From Rhodospira trueperi (GTDB lineage Bacteria; Pseudomonadota; Alphaproteobacteria; Rhodospirillales; Rhodospirillaceae), in the NCBI RefSeq assembly GCF_900101965.1, contig NZ_FNAP01000006.1:186001-250000 (forward strand): 64,000 bases of DNA, in the 5' to 3' direction. Shown piece by piece: positions 26,739 through 35,478 of the stretch. Position numbers and translations under genes: made by a program. Below the pieces are notes generated by a model that was not told the DNA's origin, made no database searches, and worked only from the letters and a program-made list of their open reading frames with translations. The first letter of the stretch is position 1. Every line of letters starts with the position of its first letter.

Positions 26739-27575
26739 TCACGAACCGATGGCGGGCACCGATCCGTCGGTTTCGATGGCCCGCGCGGCCCAGAGTGCGG
26801 CGAGGCTCATGGCGGCGCCGATGTCGGCGCCCTCCAGCAGCCCGTGCAGCAGTCCGGCGGCGAACACGTCCCCGGCGCCCGTGGTGTCGACCACCCGGTC
26901 CACGGGATGGGCCGGCACGGCGAGGCGGGCGCCGTCCGGTCCCAGCGCCTCGGCCCCGGCGGCCCCCCGGGTGACGACCAGCCCTTGCAGCATTGGGCCG
27001 GCCCGGGCGCGGGCCGCGCCCCACGGATCGGAGCCGCCGGCCGCCGTGACCTCGCTTTCGGAGGTCACCCACACCGTCGCCGGCCAGTGGTCGAATGCGG
27101 TGGGTGGGGCATGCGCCACAACCGGCCCGCGCGCCGTCCGGTCGGCCATGAACGCGGCCAGTGCGGGGTTGAAGGTCTTGACCAGCACGCCGTCCGCCGC
27201 GATATCGCCGGGCGGCGGCCCGAGCGCGTCGGCCGCGATGGTCTTGCGGGCGATCAGGGTGCGCTCGCCGGTGGGATCAATCAGGATCAGCGGCCGGTTG
27301 GTGGCTCGTCCCGGCAGCACATGCAGGCCGGACACGTCCAGACCGTGATTCCGGCAGGCCTCGACGAGGTGGGCGCCGGCCTCGTCATCGCCCACTGCCG
27401 CCCGGATCGCGACGTCGTGCCCCGCCTGGGCTAGCGCCACCGCCGCGTTGGCGCCGCCACCACCCAGCCGAATCCCCTCCGGGCGGCCGCTCAGGTGCGC
27501 GCCGGGGACGGGCGGCGCGTCCAGGCGCACCACCTCGTCGGCGTTGACGTTGCCAATGACCAGAAGGCGGGCCAT
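26739..27575 (-). CDS. PfkB family carbohydrate kinase
   Basis: A 278-residue kinase of the PfkB (ribokinase) family, which phosphorylates a sugar or nucleoside hydroxyl using ATP. The substrate-side motif is IRLGGGGANAAVALAQAGHD near residue 40, and the ATP and catalytic-base motif is VDTTGAGDVFAAGLL near residue 235, with the Asp of GAGD as base. Between them are AAVGDDEAGAHLVEAC and the lid strands. The substrate is not predictable from these motifs. Its start lies 16 bases after the stop of the HNH nuclease gene, so the two may be cotranscribed. Confidence 0.9.
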   Translation of the reverse strand: MARLLVIGNVNADEVVRLDAPPVPGAHLSGRPEGIRLGGGGANAAVALAQAGHDVAIRAAVGDDEAGAHLVEACRNHGLDVSGLHVLPGRATNRPLILIDPTGERTLIARKTIAADALGPPPGDIAADGVLVKTFNPALAAFMADRTARGPVVAHAPPTAFDHWPATVWVTSESEVTAAGGSDPWGAARARAGPMLQGLVVTRGAAGAEALGPDGARLAVPAHPVDRVVDTTGAGDVFAAGLLHGLLEGADIGAAMSLAALWAARAIETDGSVPAIGS

Positions 27576-27590
27576 GACCGACGGCGCGCC

Positions 27591-28154
27591 CTACCAGGGG
27601 TCCAGTTCGGAATCCCAGTACAGGTAGTCGCGCCAGCTCTCATGAAGATAATTGGGCGGGAAAGCCCGCCCAATTTCCTGCAACATGTGATGCGACGGCA
27701 CGTGCGGCGGCTGCCGCAAGGGCATGGACGCCGCGCGTGGGGTACGGTTGCTCTTGCGCAGGTTGCAGGCCCCGCAGGCGGTGACGACGTTGGCCCACGT
27801 CGTGCGTCCGCCCCAGGAGCGCGGCACCACATGATCGAACGTCAGGTCGTGCGTCGGGAACCGCTGGCCGCAATACTGGCAGGTGAAGCGGTCGCGCAGG
27901 AACACGTTGAAGCGGGTGAAGGCCGGGGTGCGCGCCGTGCGCACGAACTGCTTCAGCGAGATGACGCTGGGCAGGCGGATTTCCAGGCTGGGGGAATGGA
28001 TGACCCGGTCGTATTCGCAGACCACGTTGACGCGGTCCAGGAATACCGCCTTGACCGCGTCCTGCCAGGGCACCAGGGACAGCGGGAAATAGCTGAGCGG
28101 CCGATAATCCGCGTTCAGGACCAGGGCCGGGGAACTTGGCGGTACCGCATCCAC
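27591..28154 (-). CDS. HNH endonuclease
   Basis: A 187-residue HNH nuclease of a family common in alphaproteobacteria. The N-terminal 75 residues (PALVLNADYRPLSYFPLSLV) precede the HNH core. The core has the zinc CxxC pairs in DRFTCQYCGQRF and TACGACNLRKS, with the catalytic His in LTFDHVVPRSWGGRT and the Asn in TTWANVV. The C-terminus is PNYLHESWRDYLYWDSELDPW-like, rich in Trp and Tyr. The start is GTG at 28154 because GGAGG lies nine bases upstream; the longer frame lacks coding character. Its biological target is unknown. Confidence 0.9.
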   Translation of the reverse strand: MDAVPPSSPALVLNADYRPLSYFPLSLVPWQDAVKAVFLDRVNVVCEYDRVIHSPSLEIRLPSVISLKQFVRTARTPAFTRFNVFLRDRFTCQYCGQRFPTHDLTFDHVVPRSWGGRTTWANVVTACGACNLRKSNRTPRAASMPLRQPPHVPSHHMLQEIGRAFPPNYLHESWRDYLYWDSELDPW

Positions 28155-28345
28155 GTCAACAGTCCTCCGGACTTGATGGCGGGCCGTCCCTGTTTCCAGG
28201 GACGCGGCCGGCCTGTCAAGCTTGGCGCCGACGCCACCGAAACCGTTTGACCGGGGCAAGGCGCCGCTTCCATCGACAACACGACGATCCGGACTAGATA
28301 TGGTAGCTTGTACCTCAACCATGACAAAAAGACCATCACGTTTTC

Positions 28346-29272
28346 ATGACGGTTTCCCGACACAGCCCGGATCGAGGCCCCAGCCTAGGCCCAGCCCTTG
28401 GCCCAAGCCAAGACATCGTCACCCGGTTCGCGCCCAGTCCCACCGGCCTGCTGCACCTGGGGCACGCCCATTCCGCCCTGGTCTCCGCCCGGCTGGCCGA
28501 GGCGGCGGGGGGGCGGTTCCTGCTGCGACTCGAGGACATCGACGTTGGCCGCTGTCGACCCGAATTCGAGACCGCCATCCTGGAGGATCTGGCGTGGCTG
28601 GGCCTGTCTTGGCCGGCGCCGGTGTGGCGCCAGTCGGCGCGGATGGCGGCCTACCGGGCGGCGCTCGACCGGCTGGAGGCCATGGGCCTGCTCTATCCCT
28701 GCTTCTGCACCCGCAAGGACATCCAGGCCGAGATCGCCGCCAGTCCGTCGGCGCCGCACGGACCGGACGGGCCGCTGTACCCCGGCACCTGCCGCGCCCT
28801 GGATCCGGCCGAGCGGGCCGACCGCATCGCCGCCGGTCACCCGCACGCGCTGCGGCTGGACGTGGCGGCGGCGCTGGCGCGTATGCCGGGGCCGCTGCTC
28901 TGGCACGACCGCGCCGCCGGGGAACAGACGGCCCGGCCCGCGCTGTTCGGCGACGTGGTTCTGGCGCGCAAGGACATCCCGACCAGCTATCATCTTGCTG
29001 TCACCGTGGACGACGCCGCCCAGGGCGTGACCCTGGTGACGCGCGGACAGGACCTGTTCGCCGCCACCCATGTGCATCGGCTGTTGCAGGCGCTGCTCGA
29101 CCTGCCCGTGCCGGCCTATCATCATCACGGCCTTCTGACCGATGAGGCCGGCCGCCGGCTGGCCAAGCGCGACAACGCCCGCGCGTTGCGCACCCTGCGC
29201 GAGGCCGGGGCTTCCCCCGCCGAGGCGCGCGCCATGGCGGGGGTGCCGGATGGGAATCCGCGAACCGCTTGA
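28346..29272 (+). CDS. gluQ: tRNA glutamyl-Q(34) synthetase
   Basis: A 308-residue paralogue of glutamyl-tRNA synthetase without the anticodon-binding domain. GluQ-RS glutamylates queuosine at position 34 of tRNA-Asp. The HIGH motif is HLGH at residues 37-40 in FAPSPTGLLHLGHAHSAL, the KMSKS-like loop is RLAKRDNARAL, and the zinc site is complete: CFC near residue 117 with YPGTC later. Acceptor motifs include LTRGQDLFAATHVHRLL. The ribosome binding site is weak. The stop codon TGA lies within the first bases of a non-coding repeat (29254-29427), so the last few residues (about DGNPRTA) may be derived from it. Confidence 0.95.
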   Translation: MTVSRHSPDRGPSLGPALGPSQDIVTRFAPSPTGLLHLGHAHSALVSARLAEAAGGRFLLRLEDIDVGRCRPEFETAILEDLAWLGLSWPAPVWRQSARMAAYRAALDRLEAMGLLYPCFCTRKDIQAEIAASPSAPHGPDGPLYPGTCRALDPAERADRIAAGHPHALRLDVAAALARMPGPLLWHDRAAGEQTARPALFGDVVLARKDIPTSYHLAVTVDDAAQGVTLVTRGQDLFAATHVHRLLQALLDLPVPAYHHHGLLTDEAGRRLAKRDNARALRTLREAGASPAEARAMAGVPDGNPRTA

Positions 29273-29427
29273 TTGGTTTGCGTTCTTCGACCGGATTTCC
29301 GTAGGTTGGGGTGAGGTGCCGCGCGCCGAACCCCAACGTTTCGGCCCCCAGAACCGAATGGCGTTGGGGTTCGCCGCGCTCACCCCAACCGACACGTTTG
29401 CGAACGGATCAAACGGACTTCGTATGA
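29254..29427. repeat. Inverted-repeat element, family B, copy 1
   Basis: About 174 bases related to 61186-61359. Shared blocks include CTTGATTGGTT, CCGTAGGTTGGGGTGAGG, GAACCCCAACG, GTTGGGGTTCG and CGCTCACCCCAAC. The inner arms GGTTGGGGTGAG and CTCACCCCAAC are complementary, and the right end TCAAACGG...CGTATGA faces a degenerate left end. Non-coding. The left end overlaps the final codons and stop of gluQ. Confidence 0.72.
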
Positions 29428-29473
29428 CGTGGCGAAAGCGTGTTCCGTGAATGCGGCAGGGCGCCGGCCAGAG

Positions 29474-31072
29474 CTACACCGCCAACGCCAACAGCGCGTC
29501 CAGGTCCAGGTTGGCCTCGATTTGGGCGGCCAGTTCGTCCAGCGTCCGTTCGACCCGGTGTTCGTAATTCAGCCGCGTCGCCTCGCCACCCATGCGGCCG
29601 ATCCAGTGGGCGCGGAAGGCGTCGCCGCCGAACAGGCCGTGGACATACGCCCCCATGATGCAGCCGTCGGCGGAGACGGCGCCCTCGTCCCGCACCGGGC
29701 CGCCCGGCGTCTCGCTCAGCCGCAGCCACGGCCGCGCCAGCCCGGGGCCGGTGGTGCGGCCCATGTGCATCTCGTAGCCGGCGACCGGGCAGCCGCTGAC
29801 CGCATCGTGCAGGGCCAGATCGATCAGGCGCTTGTCGCCGCCGATCTCGGTCTCGATGTCGAGCAGGCCGAGCCCCGGCGTCTCACCCGGCGGCCCCTCC
29901 AGCCCCTGCGGATCGCGCACCACCCGGCCCAGCATCTGGAAGCCGGCGCACAGCCCCACCACGCGCCCGCCGGCCCGGGCGTGGGCCAGGATGTCGATGT
30001 CCCAGCCCTCGCGGCGCATCACGTCCAGGTCGGACCGTGTGGCCTTGGACCCGGGCAGGATCACCACGTCGGTGTCCCGGGGGATGGGCGAGCCCGGCTG
30101 CACCCACGAGACCGACACCCCGGGCTCGGCGGCCAGGGGATCAATGTCGTCGAAGTTGGCGATGCGCGACAGGCGCGGCACGGCGATGCGCAGGTCGCCG
30201 GCGCCGGGTTCGGCCGGACGCTCCAGCGCCAGCGAGTCCTCCGCCGGCAGACGGGCGCCGTTCTCGAACCAGCGCACCACGCCCAGGAAGGGCCAGCCGG
30301 TGCGCTCGGTGATGGTCTCGCAGGCGGGCTCGAAGATGGTGAAATCGCCTCGGAACTTGTTGATCAGATAGCCCCGCACACGGGCGTTGTCCTCCGGGCG
30401 CAACAGGGCGTGGGTGCCGACCAGCGCGCCCATGGTGCCGCCCCGGTCGATGTCGGACAGGAAGACCACCGGCAGGTCGGCCAGCTCCGCCAAGCGCATG
30501 TTGGTGATGTCGGAGTCGCGCAGGTACATCTCCGCGCCCGAGCCGGCGCCTTCGACGACGATTAGGTCGGCGTCGGCGCGCAGCTTTTCGAGACTCCCGA
30601 GCACAGCCGGCATCAGGGCGTGGCGCATGCGGTGGTAGACCCGGGCCGGGCAGTTGCCCAGCACGCGGCCGCGCAGCACCACCTGGGCGCCGATCTCGGT
30701 TTGCGGCTTCAGCAGCACCGGGTTCATGTCGATGGACGGCGGCACCTTGCAGGCGCGCGCCTGGAGCGCCTGGGCACGGCCGATCTCGCCATGGGGATAG
30801 GTGCCGTCGGGGTTGGGCGGCGCGTCGCTGTCCACCGCCACGGCGGCGTTGTTGCTCATGTTCTGCGCCTTGAAGGGGCGCACGGCGAGCCCGCGTTTCT
30901 GGTAGGCCCGGCACAGCCCGGCCACCAGCAGGCTCTTGCCCACGTCGGAACTGGTGCCCTGGATCATCAGGGCGCGGGCGCGCTTGGTGGCACCCGGCGG
31001 CGGCGTCGGGATCGGCAGGTCGGCGGGGATCGCGGGGGGATCGGGCAGCGGGCGGGGAGAGGTTTCGGTCAT
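29474..31072 (-). CDS. cobQ: Cobyric acid synthase
   Basis: A 532-residue glutamine-dependent enzyme that amidates side chains b, d, e and g of adenosyl-cobyrinate diamide in cobalamin synthesis. The N-terminal ATPase domain starts with the P-loop-like MIQGTSSDVGKSLLVAG and has FKAQNMSNNAAV and EGAGSGAEMYLRDSDITNM. The C-terminal triad amidotransferase domain contains GGRVVGLCAGFQMLGRVV with the nucleophilic Cys. The start at 31072 gives MTETSPRP, followed by a Pro-rich leader; the Shine-Dalgarno is weak. I see no adenosylcobalamin riboswitch box in the upstream 600 bases, and no other cob gene is in the window. Confidence 0.95.
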   Translation of the reverse strand: MTETSPRPLPDPPAIPADLPIPTPPPGATKRARALMIQGTSSDVGKSLLVAGLCRAYQKRGLAVRPFKAQNMSNNAAVAVDSDAPPNPDGTYPHGEIGRAQALQARACKVPPSIDMNPVLLKPQTEIGAQVVLRGRVLGNCPARVYHRMRHALMPAVLGSLEKLRADADLIVVEGAGSGAEMYLRDSDITNMRLAELADLPVVFLSDIDRGGTMGALVGTHALLRPEDNARVRGYLINKFRGDFTIFEPACETITERTGWPFLGVVRWFENGARLPAEDSLALERPAEPGAGDLRIAVPRLSRIANFDDIDPLAAEPGVSVSWVQPGSPIPRDTDVVILPGSKATRSDLDVMRREGWDIDILAHARAGGRVVGLCAGFQMLGRVVRDPQGLEGPPGETPGLGLLDIETEIGGDKRLIDLALHDAVSGCPVAGYEMHMGRTTGPGLARPWLRLSETPGGPVRDEGAVSADGCIMGAYVHGLFGGDAFRAHWIGRMGGEATRLNYEHRVERTLDELAAQIEANLDLDALLALAV

Positions 31073-31190
31073 GATATCCGGCACGGTGGAGGGAGCGAGC
31101 GGCGGACCATGACGGATCGGCGGGCCGGGATCAATCCGGCGCCGCGAAAAACCAGATTGGGCGCGATCATCCGCCGCCCGCGATCCCAAC

Positions 31191-31235
31191 CAGCCGTTCT
31201 CATTTTGGCCGCGCGGCCTCCGAAGGGAACGGCTG
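31191..31235. repeat. REP-like palindrome shared with 62086-62112
   Basis: Arms CAGCCGTTC (31191-31199) and GAACGGCTG (31227-31235) enclose the self-complementary GGCCGCGCGGCC. The 27 bases 31191-31217, reverse complemented, match 62086-62112 at 26 of 27 positions. Confidence 0.6.
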
Positions 31236-31394
31236 TGAGCCCCAGGCACAAGCCGGACTCCCTCCCCTGGATAGGGGAGGGCTGGGGTGGGGTTGAAAAA
31301 AAGGCCAGTGGGGTTGATGCGACAGGCGAGATCCGTGTGGAAATCACCTCGCCCCCCTCCCAACCTCCCCCCGGAGGGGGGAGGCGTCAGGCAA

Positions 31395-31440
31395 GCACCG
31401 GCCGCAACCGGCATTCACCCTCCATCCTGAGACTTGCTGG
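31395..31440. repeat. Family D repeat, partial copy
   Basis: This 46-base block matches 55415-55460 at 38 of 46 positions in the same orientation, including CCGCAACCGGC and TGAGAC. Here only this right-hand end is recognised; the left inverted end seen at 55273 is not found. Confidence 0.6.
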
Positions 31441-31677
31441 ATCCCAACCCGTGACATCGCCGGGTGGTCTGCTTAACATTCAGAGGCAAGGACTGTGTCG
31501 GGGTGCGCCCATAGCCTGCCGCAAGGCGATCCGAAGTCGGCCGACCCTTGGCTGCCGACCCGCGTCCACCGCCCTTCTGATTCGCGTCGCGGGCCGGCAC
31601 ATGTCGTGTCCACTGATCGGTTCCGATCGACCATCGACCGATCCGAGCAGACAGACCATAACCGGGAGAGCAGACTC

Positions 31678-33645
31678 ATGCGCATTCCCGCCACCATCAA
31701 TCCGCCGGTTTTCTTTGGATCGGCCGGCCTGACGCTGGCGTTCGTCGTCTTCGGCGTCGCTTTCCCCGAGACGGCGAACGCGACGTTTTCGGCGGTTCAG
31801 ACGTGGATCGTGGAGACCTTCGGCTGGTTCTACATGCTCTCGGTGGCGGTCTTTGTTGTCTTCGCGCTGGGGTTGGCTCTGTCCGATCATGGTCAGGTGC
31901 GCCTTGGGCCGGACGATTCCCGGCCCGACTACAGTTACGGCTCCTGGTTTGCCATGCTGTTCAGCGCCGGCATGGGCATCGGGCTGATGTTCTTCGGCGT
32001 GGCCGAGCCGATGATGCACTTCATGTCGCCGCCGACCGGCATCGGCGGCGACATGGCGGCGGCCCGCGAGGCCATGAAGATCACCTTCTTCCACTGGGGC
32101 ATCCACGCCTGGGCCATCTATGCGGTCATCGGGCTGGCGTTGGCCTACTATGCCTTTCGCCACGATCTGCCGCTGACCATTCGCTCCGCTCTTCATCCCC
32201 TGATCGGAGAGCGTATCCACGGCCCCATCGGCCATGCCGCCGACATCTTCGCCGTGCTGGGCACCATGTTCGGTGTGGCCACGTCGCTGGGGCTGGGCGT
32301 CCTTCAGGTCAACGCCGGGCTCGCCCACCTGTTCGATGTGCCGGAAACCACGACGGTTCAGCTTCTGCTGATCGCGGCCATCACCCTGATGGCGACGGCC
32401 TCGGTCGTCGCCGGCCTGGACGCCGGCATCAAGCGGCTGTCGAACCTGAACCTGTTTCTGGCGCTGGCGCTGTTGGTGTTCGTGCTGCTGGCCGGTCCGA
32501 CCCTGTTCCTGCTGAAGGTCACGGTCCAGAACACGGGCGCCTATCTGTCGGAGGTCGTCAGCAAGACCTTCACCCTGTACGCCTATGAGCCGAACGAGTG
32601 GATCGGTGGCTGGACCCTGTTCTACTGGGCCTGGTGGATTGCCTGGTCGCCGTTCGTCGGCATGTTCATCGCGCGGGTTTCTCGCGGCCGCACCATCCGC
32701 GAATTCGTGGTTGGCGTGCTGCTGGTGCCGGTGGGCTTCACCTTCATCTGGCTCAGCTTCTTCGGCAACGGCGCGATCAGCCTGGATCAGGGCGCGGCCG
32801 GCGGCGCTATCGCGGCGGCGGTGGCGGACAACGTGCCCTTGGCCCTGTTCACCTTCCTGGAGCAGTTGCCGTTCGCCGAGATCTCTTCGGTGTTGGCCAC
32901 GGTGCTGGTGGTGACGTTTTTCGTCACGTCGTCGGATTCCGGCTCCCTGGTGATCGACATCATCACCTCGGGCGGGGCCAGCCGGACGCCCGTCTGGCAG
33001 CGCACCATGTGGGCGCTGTCGGAAGGCTTGGTGGCAGCGGCCCTGCTGCTGGCCGGCGGACTGACCGCTCTTCAGACGGCCTCCATCACGGCCGCGCTGC
33101 CGTTCGCGTTCATCATGCTGTTGGTCTGTTTTGCGCTCTTGAAGAGCCTGCGCATCGAGGCGGCACGGCGCGAATCCCTGACCCTGTCGAGCAGCGTGCA
33201 GGTCAGCGGGGCGGACGTGGACTGGCGCCGCTGGCTGGCCAACATCGTCCATCAGCCCCGGCGCGGGCGGATCGAGGCCTTCCTGCATAACACCGTGCTG
33301 GGCGCCATGCAGGACGTCGCCCAGGAGGTGAGCAAGCTGGGACAGTTGGAGGCCGACGCTCGCCTGGAGGGACGGGAAGCGACCCTCACCATCCACCACG
33401 GCGTCGAACGGGCCTTTTTGTACGCCGTCAAGCCTCGGGCCTTCGATGCCTCGGAAGAATACGCCTTTTCCCAGGGGCTTGCAGAGGTCAACGACGAACA
33501 CGACGACCAGTACTACCGCGCCGAAGTCTTCCTGTCGGAGGGCAGCCAGAACTACAATGTCTTCGGGTACACGCGCGAGCAGATCATCGGCGATATCCTG
33601 TCGCAGTACCAGAAGCACGTGCAGTTCCTGCACCTGACGCGGTGA
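31678..33645 (+). CDS. BCCT family choline/glycine betaine transporter
   Basis: A 655-residue secondary transporter of the betaine-choline-carnitine family with 12 predicted helices. Diagnostic motifs: GMGIGLMFFGVAEPMMHF near residue 100 and the helix-8 Trp-rich signature FYWAWWIAWSPFVGMFIARVS, which forms the aromatic substrate box. A long cytoplasmic C-terminal tail of about 150 residues (from SLTLSSSVQ), as in E. coli BetT, may act in osmotic control. The start at 31678 (MRIPATINPPVFFG) has GGGAGAG upstream. With proVWX it suggests two routes for osmolyte uptake. No betAB genes for choline oxidation are seen in the window. Confidence 0.93.
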   Translation: MRIPATINPPVFFGSAGLTLAFVVFGVAFPETANATFSAVQTWIVETFGWFYMLSVAVFVVFALGLALSDHGQVRLGPDDSRPDYSYGSWFAMLFSAGMGIGLMFFGVAEPMMHFMSPPTGIGGDMAAAREAMKITFFHWGIHAWAIYAVIGLALAYYAFRHDLPLTIRSALHPLIGERIHGPIGHAADIFAVLGTMFGVATSLGLGVLQVNAGLAHLFDVPETTTVQLLLIAAITLMATASVVAGLDAGIKRLSNLNLFLALALLVFVLLAGPTLFLLKVTVQNTGAYLSEVVSKTFTLYAYEPNEWIGGWTLFYWAWWIAWSPFVGMFIARVSRGRTIREFVVGVLLVPVGFTFIWLSFFGNGAISLDQGAAGGAIAAAVADNVPLALFTFLEQLPFAEISSVLATVLVVTFFVTSSDSGSLVIDIITSGGASRTPVWQRTMWALSEGLVAAALLLAGGLTALQTASITAALPFAFIMLLVCFALLKSLRIEAARRESLTLSSSVQVSGADVDWRRWLANIVHQPRRGRIEAFLHNTVLGAMQDVAQEVSKLGQLEADARLEGREATLTIHHGVERAFLYAVKPRAFDASEEYAFSQGLAEVNDEHDDQYYRAEVFLSEGSQNYNVFGYTREQIIGDILSQYQKHVQFLHLTR

Positions 33646-33664
33646 GTGGGCTGCCGGACTCCGG

Positions 33665-33826
33665 TCAGTGCCGGGAATCCACCGTTGTCCGCCCATCGTC
33701 GGTGAACAACAGGGTCTCGTAGGGCGTGTCGTACCCCGGCACGCCCGCCAGCGCTTTCACCTGGGCCAGCACGGTGATCGGAGCCAGCACGAGGCCAGCG
33801 GCGAGGGCAAGGGTGGCGGGGCGCAT
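33665..33826 (-). CDS. Small exported protein, 53 residues
   Basis: A 53-residue frame with a clear signal sequence (RPATLALAAGLVLAPITVLAQ) and about 32 mature residues, VKALAGVPGYDTPYETLLF then TDDGRTTVDSRH. GAGG lies upstream of the ATG, though 10 bases away. It is read in the same direction as the three exported paralogues behind it (34003-36144), separated from them by 176 bases with a possible terminator. I do not recognise the family. Coding status rests on the signal peptide and composition only. Confidence 0.5.
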   Translation of the reverse strand: MRPATLALAAGLVLAPITVLAQVKALAGVPGYDTPYETLLFTDDGRTTVDSRH

Positions 33827-33950
33827 GGGTGTGGATCCTCGACAGACAGACGATCCCGTTTTCGGTTGATCGATACACCGAATCGCCGAAGCGATGAATC
33901 GAACCCGTAAAAATTGCGCCGGCTCCGGCCGTGTCAATCCACAAACGGGG

Positions 33951-33976
33951 GCCGGCCCGGGGACACCTGGGCCGGC
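33951..33976 (-). terminator. Possible terminator after the exported paralogue cluster
   Basis: Inverted arms GCCGGCCC (33951-33958) and GGGCCGGC (33969-33976) with a ten-base loop, 26 bases past the stop of the last paralogue. The following minus-strand bases, CCCGTTTGTGG, make only a weak T tract. Confidence 0.4.
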
Positions 33977-34002
33977 CGGCGCGGTTCTGTCGGTCCTGTG
34001 CG

Positions 34003-34686
34003 CTACTGCTGCCCCGGCGTCGTATGGCCGCGCAGCATGTCCTGCATACTCATGGGCGGAGCCGGCAGCTCGAACAGTTCGGCCGGCGGCGTGTCGCCGG
34101 AAATGGCCTGGATGCGGAACTGGCTGCCGCTGCTGAGCACGCCCAGCCCCAATTGCTCCAGCGCTTCGTTGCGCGGATCGTCCGGTTCGCCGACGGCGGC
34201 GCCGGTCGCCGCCATTGCCCGTGTCAGTTCAAGCACAAGCGGATCATCGGTCAGGACCACGGTGTCCGTGCGCGCCGTGCCGGTGCCGTCGGTCCATTGG
34301 ACCTCGTAGACCTCGCCCTTGATGCCGGCGACGGTCTCGGTGGCGCCGGTGGCCGTGATGCTTTCCACCGAGGTCGCGCGGTGTTTCTCCAACTCGGCGC
34401 CCACGGCCTGACCCAGTCCCTCAGCCATGTCGCGCATACTATCGTCCATCTCCAGCACCATCAGCGATCCGCCCATGGTGCTGACGGTGTAGAACGTGCC
34501 GTCCCGCATCACGGAATAGCTGCCCTCCACCGGCGCGTCGATGCGCACCGTTCCCGGGTCCAGCCAGAACACATCCATCGTGTGATTTCGGCCGTTCCCC
34601 GAGGCTTCCAGGGTGGCGATGCCGCCGGCCAGGGCGGGGGTGGCGGCCAGCATCGCGGCCAGCGCGAGAATCATCGGTCTGAACAT
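34003..34686 (-). CDS. Exported protein, tandem paralogue 1 of 3
   Basis: A 227-residue protein with a signal peptide (MILALAAMLAATPALAG) and a mature domain of predicted beta strands resembling DUF4412- or LolA-like folds; that fold link is a guess. Segments shared with its two upstream neighbours: GTVRIDAPVEGSYSVMRDGT, ETVAGIKGEVYEVQWTD, RTDTVVLTDDPLVLELT, and the closing FELPAPPMSMQDML. Cysteines are absent. It is the last of the three in transcription order, 52 bases after paralogue 2. Function unknown. Confidence 0.75.
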   Translation of the reverse strand: MFRPMILALAAMLAATPALAGGIATLEASGNGRNHTMDVFWLDPGTVRIDAPVEGSYSVMRDGTFYTVSTMGGSLMVLEMDDSMRDMAEGLGQAVGAELEKHRATSVESITATGATETVAGIKGEVYEVQWTDGTGTARTDTVVLTDDPLVLELTRAMAATGAAVGEPDDPRNEALEQLGLGVLSSGSQFRIQAISGDTPPAELFELPAPPMSMQDMLRGHTTPGQQ

Positions 34687-34738
34687 GAGGGTGCGTCCTT
34701 CCTTGAAAATGATGGGATGGCGGGGCCGTCGGCCGTGA

Positions 34739-35431
34739 TCATTGCGCCGGTTGGCCTTGCCGCAGGTGCTCCATGATCTCCTCCAGGGTCATCGGCGGCC
34801 CCGGCAGCGTGAAGGTGCCAGGCCGGGGGTCGCGATCCGACAGCGAGGTCACGCGCACGCCCATGCCACTCAGCAGGCCGAGGCCGCGCCCGCGCACCGC
34901 CACGCCGCGCGCGTCCGGGGTATGCCCCAGCGCGCCCTCGAACGCTGTGATCGCGGCCGACAGATCAAGCACGCGCGGATCGTCACTCAGCACCAGACGA
35001 TCCGTGCGGCGGCGCCCGGCGGTGTCGGTCCAGATCATCTCGAAGGTCTCGCCGACGATGCCGGCGACCGTCTCCTCCCGATCAAGGGACCGCAGGGCCT
35101 CGACCGAGGCGGCCCGGCGGTGCGTCGACACGAACCCGGGCAGAAGACCGGCGGCCTCGTCGCCCAGGCTGTCCAGCGATAGAACGACGAACTGGCGGTT
35201 CATCCGCCGCAGGGCATAGGGCGCGCCGTCCACCAACAGGAACGAGACGTCGCGATACGGCATGTTGACGCGCACGGTCTCGGCATCCTGCCAGACGACG
35301 GTGAACGGCTGGGCGGATCGGCCCGACCCGGCCTCCAGCATGGCGGCGCCGGCGGCATGGGCGCGGTTGGCGGCGGGGGCGGTGGCGATGACAGCGATCA
35401 GGGCCAGCAGAATCGCGGCTGACTTGATCAT
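34739..35431 (-). CDS. Exported protein, tandem paralogue 2 of 3
   Basis: A 230-residue exported protein (signal IKSAAILLALIAVIATAPAA) of the same family as its neighbours. Equivalent segments are QPFTVVWQDAETVRVNMPYR, ETVAGIVGETFEMIWTD, RTDRLVLSDDPRVLDLS and FTLPGPPMTLEEIM. It is the most diverged of the three, more Arg-rich, and ends with a Gln-rich tail. A ribosome binding site (GGAAGGA type) precedes the ATG. Gaps of about 50 bases on either side suggest one transcript. Function unknown. Confidence 0.75.
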   Translation of the reverse strand: MIKSAAILLALIAVIATAPAANRAHAAGAAMLEAGSGRSAQPFTVVWQDAETVRVNMPYRDVSFLLVDGAPYALRRMNRQFVVLSLDSLGDEAAGLLPGFVSTHRRAASVEALRSLDREETVAGIVGETFEMIWTDTAGRRRTDRLVLSDDPRVLDLSAAITAFEGALGHTPDARGVAVRGRGLGLLSGMGVRVTSLSDRDPRPGTFTLPGPPMTLEEIMEHLRQGQPAQ

Positions 35432-35478
35432 GACGAGCGGTCCTTCCTCCGGACTGAAAACAGATGGCGGCGCGCGGG

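Larger units (their letters stand above)
31073..31677. other. Intergenic region with several short repeats
   Basis: A 605-base gap between cobQ and the BCCT gene, divergently read. It holds a palindrome at 31191-31235, inverted G/C-rich stretches near 31258-31292 (CCCTCCCCTGGATAGGGGAGGG) and 31352-31384, and the 46-base block 31395-31440 that recurs at 55415-55460. Promoters for both flanking genes must lie here; none stands out. Confidence 0.6.

Noticed and set aside
31073-31677. Possible adenosylcobalamin riboswitch upstream of cobQ
   Set aside because: I found none of the conserved B12-box sequence in either orientation; the gap is explained by repeats.
31480-33696. Minus-strand open frame of about 740 codons
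   Set aside because: Antisense to the BCCT carrier, with repetitive Gln/His/Asp/Arg composition and no recognisable motif.
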